Positions 59,233-64,000 of a stretch of 64,000 nucleotides of DNA are shown here, piece by piece; position 1 is the stretch's first letter; each line of letters begins with the position of its first letter. The position numbers were made by a program, and so were the translations under genes. The notes below the pieces were generated by a model. That model saw only the letters and a list, made by a program, of their open reading frames with translations, was not told where the DNA came from and did not search any database. The stretch is from Halosegnis marinus (lineage in GTDB: Archaea; Halobacteriota; Halobacteria; Halobacteriales; Haloarculaceae). Where the stretch lies: contig NZ_CP119802.1 in NCBI RefSeq assembly GCF_029338355.1, positions 868,001-932,000 on the forward strand. Reading direction: 5' to 3'.

Positions 59233-60546
59233 TCAGGTGACGCCGTCGGATTCGACGTCGTAGGCCTCGTACGCGTCGGCCTCGTGGATATCGCGCAGCG
59301 CCTCGGCCACGTCGAGCACGTCCTCGAACCCGGTGTACAGCGGCGCGGGCGCGACCCGGACGACGTTCGGCTCCCGGAAGTCCACGACGACGCCGCGGTC
59401 CTTCAGCGCCTGCGAGATGCGGTACGCCTCCGGGTGTTCGACGGCGACGTGGCCGCCGCGGCGGGCGTGTTCACGGGGCGTCCCAACCGAGAAGGCGTCC
59501 GGGAGGTCGTCCACGAGGGCAACGAGGTAGTCGGTGAGCGCGAGCGATTTCTCCCGGAGGGCGTCGATACCGGCCTCGCGGGTCACGTCGAGCGCGCCGT
59601 CGAGCGGCGCGGCCGCGAGGACGGGAACCGTCCCGATCTGGAACGCGCCGGCGCTCTCGGCGGGGGTGAACTCGTGGTTCATGTCGAACTGCGTCCCCTT
59701 GTCGTGGCCCCACCACCCGGCGAGCGCGGGCGTCGTTCCGAAGTGCTCGCGGTTGCAGTACAGCCCCGCGACCGCCCCGGGACCGGCGTTGAGGTACTTG
59801 TAGTGGCACCAGACGGCGAAATCGACGCCCGCGCCCGCGAGGTCGTGGGGCACCGCGCCGACGGAGTGGGCGAGGTCGAACCCCGCGTACGCGCCGTGGT
59901 CGTCGGCCGCCGCGGTCAGCCGTTCCACGTCGAGGAGTTGGCCCGAGCGATACAGGACGCCGGGCATGAACAGCACGTCCACGTCCTCGCGCGCGAGCGC
60001 GGCCTCCACGTCCGCCTCCTCGACGGTCCTGCCGTCGCGCGATTCGACCACTGTGAGGTGGTCGTCGGGGTCGAGCCCGCGCTGGCGCAGCTGCGCCCGG
60101 ACGGCGTAGTGGTCCGAGGGGAAGTCGAGGTCGTTGACGAGGACGGTGCCGGGGTCGTCGGCCGCGGCGGCGCTGCCGCCGTTCGCCATGTCGTAGAACG
60201 TCGCGACGAGGGTGTGGATGTTCACCGTCGTGGAGCCGCAGACCGCGACCTCTTCCTCGTCGGCCCCGACGAGGGGGGCGAGTTTCGCGCCCAACCGTTC
60301 TCCGTAGTGGAACCAGTCCGGGTCGGCCTCGGTCCACCCCTCGACGGCGTGCTCGCGCCACTGCTCCACGACGCGACGTATCGCGTCCTCCGCCTCGCCG
60401 GAGAGCGGCCCGAGGGAGTTGCCGTCCATGTACGTGCCGGGCACGTCGAACCGGTCGCGGAACGACGCGAGCGGGTCGGCCGCGTCGGCCTCGCGGGCCG
60501 CTTCGCGCCGCGCGCCCGGCGATTCCTCGACGCTCGGTGTCTGCAT
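59233..60546 (-). CDS. kynU: Kynureninase
   Basis: The product is 437 aa from ATG 60546. Aminotransferase-class-V fold motifs are present: GNSLGPLSGEAEDAI, STTVNIHTLVATFYD (phosphate-binding), AYAGFDLAHSVGAVPHDL (Asp that contacts PLP) and the PLP Lys in VWCHYKYLNAGPGAV (about 249). GWWGHDKGTQFDMN and the C-terminal VVRVAPAPLYTGFEDV are also typical. It cleaves kynurenine to anthranilate and alanine in tryptophan breakdown. No tryptophan dioxygenase or formamidase gene of known type is adjacent, unless the DJ-1 protein serves. Confidence 0.94.
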   Translation of the reverse strand: MQTPSVEESPGARREAAREADAADPLASFRDRFDVPGTYMDGNSLGPLSGEAEDAIRRVVEQWREHAVEGWTEADPDWFHYGERLGAKLAPLVGADEEEVAVCGSTTVNIHTLVATFYDMANGGSAAAADDPGTVLVNDLDFPSDHYAVRAQLRQRGLDPDDHLTVVESRDGRTVEEADVEAALAREDVDVLFMPGVLYRSGQLLDVERLTAAADDHGAYAGFDLAHSVGAVPHDLAGAGVDFAVWCHYKYLNAGPGAVAGLYCNREHFGTTPALAGWWGHDKGTQFDMNHEFTPAESAGAFQIGTVPVLAAAPLDGALDVTREAGIDALREKSLALTDYLVALVDDLPDAFSVGTPREHARRGGHVAVEHPEAYRISQALKDRGVVVDFREPNVVRVAPAPLYTGFEDVLDVAEALRDIHEADAYEAYDVESDGVT

Positions 60547-60586
60547 ATCGGGTGCACGGGCCGGGGGGTGAGGGGCTTTTCGGCAC

Positions 60587-60619
60587 GACGGTGTAAATCG
60601 TATGTCGCGATACTAAATC
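60587..60619 (-). promoter_or_regulatory. Promoter/operator element of kynU
   Basis: On the minus strand it reads GATTTAGTATCG followed after ten bases by TTTACACCGTC, about 40-70 bp upstream of ATG 60546. It shares the same bipartite layout as the element before the DJ-1 gene. Confidence 0.58.
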
Positions 60620-60678
60620 GGCGAGGCGGCGGGACGGTCGCCCACAGCGAACGGGCCGGAGACGGCGGCGAGCGCCCC

Positions 60679-61755
60679 TCAGCGCTGCGAGCCGCGGAGG
60701 ATGAACGGCCCGATGGCGAGCGTCCGCTTCGCGACGGTGGCGATGCGGGCGATGTAGGAGACCAACAGCAGGAACGGCACCAGCGAGACGGTGAAGGCCG
60801 TCGCGACGAGCAGGAGGACGTTCGGGATTCCGAGCGTCGCCCCGGGCACGGGACCGCTACCGAAGAACGCGAGCATACAGCCCGCGACGACGAGCGCCGG
60901 AACCGCGGCGTAGAGGATGAGCTGCGAGAGGTCGATGAGTGCCCACTGGAAGTACAGCGTCTTGATGTGCTCGCGGGCGGGCCCGAACATCGAGAGGACG
61001 GTGTGCAGCTCGTCGAGCAGCCGGTCGACCTCGTCGTCGACGGCGTCGGCGTGCTCGTCGCCGATGCGCTCGACCTGGAATATCTTCCAGCCGTAGTTGA
61101 AATCGAGGGCGGCGAACAGCACGTCGAACTCCCCGAACGTGGCCCCGTCGAGCTGGTCGCCGACGGCCTCGGCGTTGCCGGTGACGCTGTCGGTGAACTC
61201 CGCCACCTCGTCGCGGAGCGGCTCGTCGTCGCTGTCGGCGACGGCGTCGCGCAGCGCCGTCGCCCGGCTGTCCGTCTCGTCGACGAGCATCCGCAGGAAC
61301 GCCGACGGGTCGGCGGGGGTCGGCTCGCCGGCGAACTCGCTCGCGTAGTCGCGGAAGTCCATCGTGTTGCTCATTCGGCGGTGCTGGTCGCCGAGCGGGC
61401 CGTTCTCCTGCGAGATGACGAGCTGGCTGATGGTGACGACGAGCGTGGTGCCGGTGATGATAGCGCCCAGAAGCGTCGAGAACAGCGTCGCCTTCGTGTC
61501 GCCCGACTGGAGGCTCGCGGTGAGGCCGACGGGATCGACGGTCCCGACGCCGACGAACGCGGCGAAGACGCCGACGGCGAGCGCGCCCGTGATGAGCAGG
61601 CGGTTCGCGCTGAGCATCACCCACAGCTTCAGCCGGCTCTCGTTCGCGCGCTCGCGCATCGTGTTCGCCGTCGAGAACTCGGCGTCGCCGGAGCTCTCGA
61701 TGTCGGTGTCGGCGTCCGGGTCCGCGTCCACGTCGTCGTCCGGAGTGACGCTCAT
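60679..61755 (-). CDS. Four-helix membrane protein of unknown function
   Basis: The product is 358 aa from ATG 61755. An acidic N-terminus (DDDVDADPDADTDIESS) precedes two helices (about 50-72 and 90-115). A long soluble middle of about 140 residues with coiled-coil character (VDDEVDRLLDELHTVLSM) is followed by two helices (about 270-292 and 305-335). The ending is basic (RTLAIGPFILRGSQR). I do not recognise the family. Its start overlaps the stop of the DUF4177 gene by 4 bp. Confidence 0.6.
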   Translation of the reverse strand: MSVTPDDDVDADPDADTDIESSGDAEFSTANTMRERANESRLKLWVMLSANRLLITGALAVGVFAAFVGVGTVDPVGLTASLQSGDTKATLFSTLLGAIITGTTLVVTISQLVISQENGPLGDQHRRMSNTMDFRDYASEFAGEPTPADPSAFLRMLVDETDSRATALRDAVADSDDEPLRDEVAEFTDSVTGNAEAVGDQLDGATFGEFDVLFAALDFNYGWKIFQVERIGDEHADAVDDEVDRLLDELHTVLSMFGPAREHIKTLYFQWALIDLSQLILYAAVPALVVAGCMLAFFGSGPVPGATLGIPNVLLLVATAFTVSLVPFLLLVSYIARIATVAKRTLAIGPFILRGSQR

Positions 61756-61940
61756 CGGTCGCCCGCGGGGCGTTTGAACAGGATGAACTTCGTCCCGCCG
61801 CCGACGTAATCGACGGTGTCGACGAGTTCCCACCCCTCCGCGCCAAGCCGGTTCAGTTCCGCCTTCGGGTCGGTCGCCTCCTTCTTCGTCGCGCCTCGGG
61901 GCGGCCGCAGCGTCTCGTACTCCCACTCGTCGGGTGCCAT
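61752..61940 (-). CDS. DUF4177-like small protein
   Basis: The product is 62 aa from ATG 61940. WEYETLRPPRG at the start and ELNRLGAEGWELVDTVDYVGGGTKFILFKRP are the typical DUF4177 strand-helix-strand pattern. It is translationally coupled to the downstream membrane protein. The function is unknown. Confidence 0.85.
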   Translation of the reverse strand: MAPDEWEYETLRPPRGATKKEATDPKAELNRLGAEGWELVDTVDYVGGGTKFILFKRPAGDR

Positions 61941-62012
61941 GCACGACGGAGACGGTTGGGCCGTAAAAAGCTCCGTCCGAAGCTTCACGCTCCCCCTCGC
62001 CGAACCCCGACC

Positions 62013-62945
62013 GTGACCGACCGACCCGACACGCTCGACCCCGACCTCGCGGCCGTCGTGGAGGCGTTCGAGGCCTCGGGCGTCCCCGAGTGGCACACCC
62101 TCGACATCGAGAGCGCCCGCCGGCTGGAGGACGACCTGTTCGGCGCCGACCGGACGACCCCGGTCGCGTACACCCGCGACGTCGCCGTCGAGGGACCGAA
62201 CGGTCCCGTGTCGGTGCGGGCCGTTCGACCGGAAGCGGCGGGGGAGTTGCCCGTCGTCGTCTTCTACCACGGGGGGCTGTGGGCGCTCGGCACCCTCGAC
62301 TCTGTGGAGGACATCTGCCGGGAACTGGCCGACCGCGTCCCCGCGGTGGTGCTCGCCGCCGACTACCGTCTCGCGCCCGAACACCCGTTCCCCGCGGGGC
62401 TGGACGACTGCGTCGCCGCGTACGAGTGGGCGCGCGAGCACGCCGACGCGTTCGGCGGCGACACCGACCGGGTGAGCGTCGCGGGGACGAGCGCGGGCGG
62501 CAACCTCGCCGCCGGGGTCGCGCGCCGCTGCCGGGACGGCGGCCTCCCCGCGCCCGAGCGGCAGGCGCTCCTCTACCCGATGGTCGACGACGACTTCGAC
62601 CGGCCCTCGTACCGCGAGAACGCCGACGGGCCGCTCCTCACGCGCGACGCGGTCGAACACTTCTGGGGCGAGTACGTCCGCTCGCCCGTGGACCGCGCGA
62701 ACCCTTACGTCGCGCCGCTGCGGGGCGACGCCTCGGGGCTCGCGCCCGCGACCGTCGTCACGGCCGGCTTCGACCCGCTGCGCGATGAGGGGACCGCCTA
62801 CGCCGAGGCGCTCGCGGGGGCTGGGGTCGCGGTCGACCACCGCCACTACCCGTCGATGTGCCACGGCTTCCTCTCCCTGACCGACGAGGTGGCCGTCGCC
62901 GACGGGGCGATGGCCGACCTCGCGGCGGACCTCGGCGGCGAGTAG
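62013..62945 (+). CDS. Alpha/beta hydrolase, hormone-sensitive-lipase (HSL) type esterase
   Basis: The product is 310 aa from GTG 62013. The HSL oxyanion motif is VVFYHGGLWALGTLD (about 84; G-G after H). DYRLAPEHPFPAGLDDCVAAYEW follows. The nucleophile Ser is in VAGTSAGGNLAAG (about 163), the Asp in TAGFDPLRDEG (about 255) and the His in YPSMCHGFLSL (about 285). Such enzymes hydrolyse short acyl esters. It is divergent from the DUF4177 gene. Confidence 0.92.
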   Translation: MTDRPDTLDPDLAAVVEAFEASGVPEWHTLDIESARRLEDDLFGADRTTPVAYTRDVAVEGPNGPVSVRAVRPEAAGELPVVVFYHGGLWALGTLDSVEDICRELADRVPAVVLAADYRLAPEHPFPAGLDDCVAAYEWAREHADAFGGDTDRVSVAGTSAGGNLAAGVARRCRDGGLPAPERQALLYPMVDDDFDRPSYRENADGPLLTRDAVEHFWGEYVRSPVDRANPYVAPLRGDASGLAPATVVTAGFDPLRDEGTAYAEALAGAGVAVDHRHYPSMCHGFLSLTDEVAVADGAMADLAADLGGE

Positions 62946-63143
62946 TCGCGCGGACCCGAAACGCTCCCCTCGACCCCGTGACGCCGCCGAGCGACCGTGT
63001 TCGGCAACGAACGGGCCACTCCCGCCCCCGCACTCGTGTTCCGCCGTCCGCCGCCGGGGCCGTTTTCGTATCCCCACATACGGTTTACCGCTCGGCGACG
63101 GCGCTACGCGGCCCTTTTGCGTCTCCGGCCTGTTAGCCGTCCT

Positions 63144-64000
63144 ATGGTCCAGAACGTCGCTCCGCTGATGGCGGAGCTGGAGTCCGAGGACTTCTATCTG
63201 CTCTCCGGGCTCGAACAGGGGATGCGCTTCTCGCGGTGGGTCGCCCGGGGGAAGCTCTCGGAGTTCTCCCGGCTCGACGACGAGGAGGTGTCCCACCGGC
63301 TCGACCGCTGTGAGCGCCGGGGGCTGATCGAGCGCAAGACCATCCAGTACACCGGCTTCCGGCTGACGTTCGAGGGGTACGACGCGCTCGCGCTGCGCAC
63401 CTTCTCCGAGCGCGACAGCATCGAGGGCGTCGGCGCGCCGCTGGGCGTCGGCAAGGAGTCCGACGTGTACGAGGCGCGGTCGTACAAGCCGCTCGCGCTG
63501 AAGTTCCACCGCGAGGGGTACACGAACTTCCGCGAGGTGAAACGCGAGCGCGAGTACACCGCCGACCGGAACCACATCTCGTGGTTCTACACCGCGCGCA
63601 AGGCCGCCGAACGCGAGTACGAGGCCCTGCGGACGGTGTACCCGCAGGTGTCGGTCCCCCGGCCCGTGGACCACAACCGCCACGGCGTCGTGATGGAGAA
63701 ACTGGAGGGCGTGGAGCTGTCGAAGGCCGCGCTCGACCCCGAGCAGGCCGTCGGCGTCCTCGACCTGGTGCTCGACGAGGTGGCCGAGGCGTACGCGCAG
63801 GGGTACGTCCACGCCGACATGTCCGAGTACAACGTCTTCGTCGCCAGCGACGGCGTCACCGTCTTCGACTGGCCGCAGGCCGTCCCCGTGGACCACGAGA
63901 ACGCCGACGAGTTCCTCGAACGCGACTGCGGGAACGTCGTGAGCTACTTCGCCCGGAAATACCCCTCCGAGACGCCCGATATCGACGTTTCGGCGCTCGC
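63144..64000 (+). CDS. rio2: RIO2 family serine/threonine kinase, 3' end cut by the window
   Basis: ATG 63144 gives a winged-helix N-terminus (about 1-90; LMAELESEDFYLLSGLEQGM and HRLDRCERRGLIERKTIQY). The kinase has the glycine loop LGVGKESDVYEA (about 96), Lys in PLALKFHREG, catalytic Asp in HADMSEYNVFV (about 222) and metal Asp in TVFDWPQAV. RIO2 acts late in small-ribosomal-subunit maturation. The frame is open at base 64000. Confidence 0.94.
   Translation, partial: MVQNVAPLMAELESEDFYLLSGLEQGMRFSRWVARGKLSEFSRLDDEEVSHRLDRCERRGLIERKTIQYTGFRLTFEGYDALALRTFSERDSIEGVGAPLGVGKESDVYEARSYKPLALKFHREGYTNFREVKREREYTADRNHISWFYTARKAAEREYEALRTVYPQVSVPRPVDHNRHGVVMEKLEGVELSKAALDPEQAVGVLDLVLDEVAEAYAQGYVHADMSEYNVFVASDGVTVFDWPQAVPVDHENADEFLERDCGNVVSYFARKYPSETPDIDVSAL

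Overview
The window is chromosomal DNA from a halophilic archaeon (class Halobacteria). GC content is near 70%, and the predicted proteins are rich in Asp and Glu. Many genes begin with GTG or ATG about 25-30 bp after a TATA-like element, as expected for leaderless transcripts. The markers are also haloarchaeal: a tRNA-Tyr(GTA) gene, cdrL-cdrS-ftsZ2, a J-domain/[2Fe-2S] ferredoxin fusion, NcsA, RIO2, an archaeal pilin and multi-PAS/GAF histidine kinases. I do not name a genus. I see no rRNA, CRISPR array, insertion sequence or integrase.

Layout. 1-14.7 kb: a cut-off CoA-disulfide-reductase-like flavoprotein, a GT2 glycosyltransferase, a MATE exporter whose start is unclear, a receiver-GAF-PAS kinase, a DUF5995 protein, a lone contractile tail-sheath protein, a FilR1-like regulator, an aldo/keto reductase and an ABC exporter. 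14.7-19.4 kb: a tightly overlapping minus-strand operon for a type IV pilus-like machine (PilC/TadC plus five small membrane-anchored proteins) with a 23-codon leaderless ORF at its front. Its probable motor ATPase lies 12 kb away at 31.2-33.4 kb, and a pilin gene sits at 25.6 kb. 19.4-31.1 kb: three more kinases and a small cluster holding a CGCGG candidate RiPP precursor, a ubiquitin-like protein ending in Cys-Cys, a bat-type HTH regulator and a DUF6684 membrane protein. 33.4-45 kb: a CNNM/CBS transporter, an ABC-2 exporter operon, a Tat-lipoprotein GH5 enzyme overlapping a PQQ-type propeller gene, an LLM oxidoreductase, an AstE/AspA-like hydrolase and a fifth kinase. 45-48.6 kb: ferredoxin, tRNA-Tyr and the cell-division locus cdrL-cdrS-ftsZ2. 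48.7-64 kb: mostly housekeeping and small metabolic genes (NcsA, M29 aminopeptidase, methyltransferase, endonuclease IV, lipoate ligase, a DEDD exonuclease, DJ-1/PfpI, kynureninase, hydrolases, and RIO2 cut by the window end).

Three regulatory patterns stand out. First, a near-palindrome CGAACATGTTCG lies about 44 bp upstream of three start codons in the RiPP/ubiquitin-like/HTH/DUF6684 cluster. This ties those transcripts into one small regulon and resembles what I recall for the anaerobic regulator NarO. Second, the octamer GTAAGACG occurs six times, in alternating orientation, in the 235 bp between cdrL and cdrS, with a seventh copy inside cdrL. Third, the DJ-1 and kynureninase promoters share a long common element, and a third copy stands alone at 58.39 kb.
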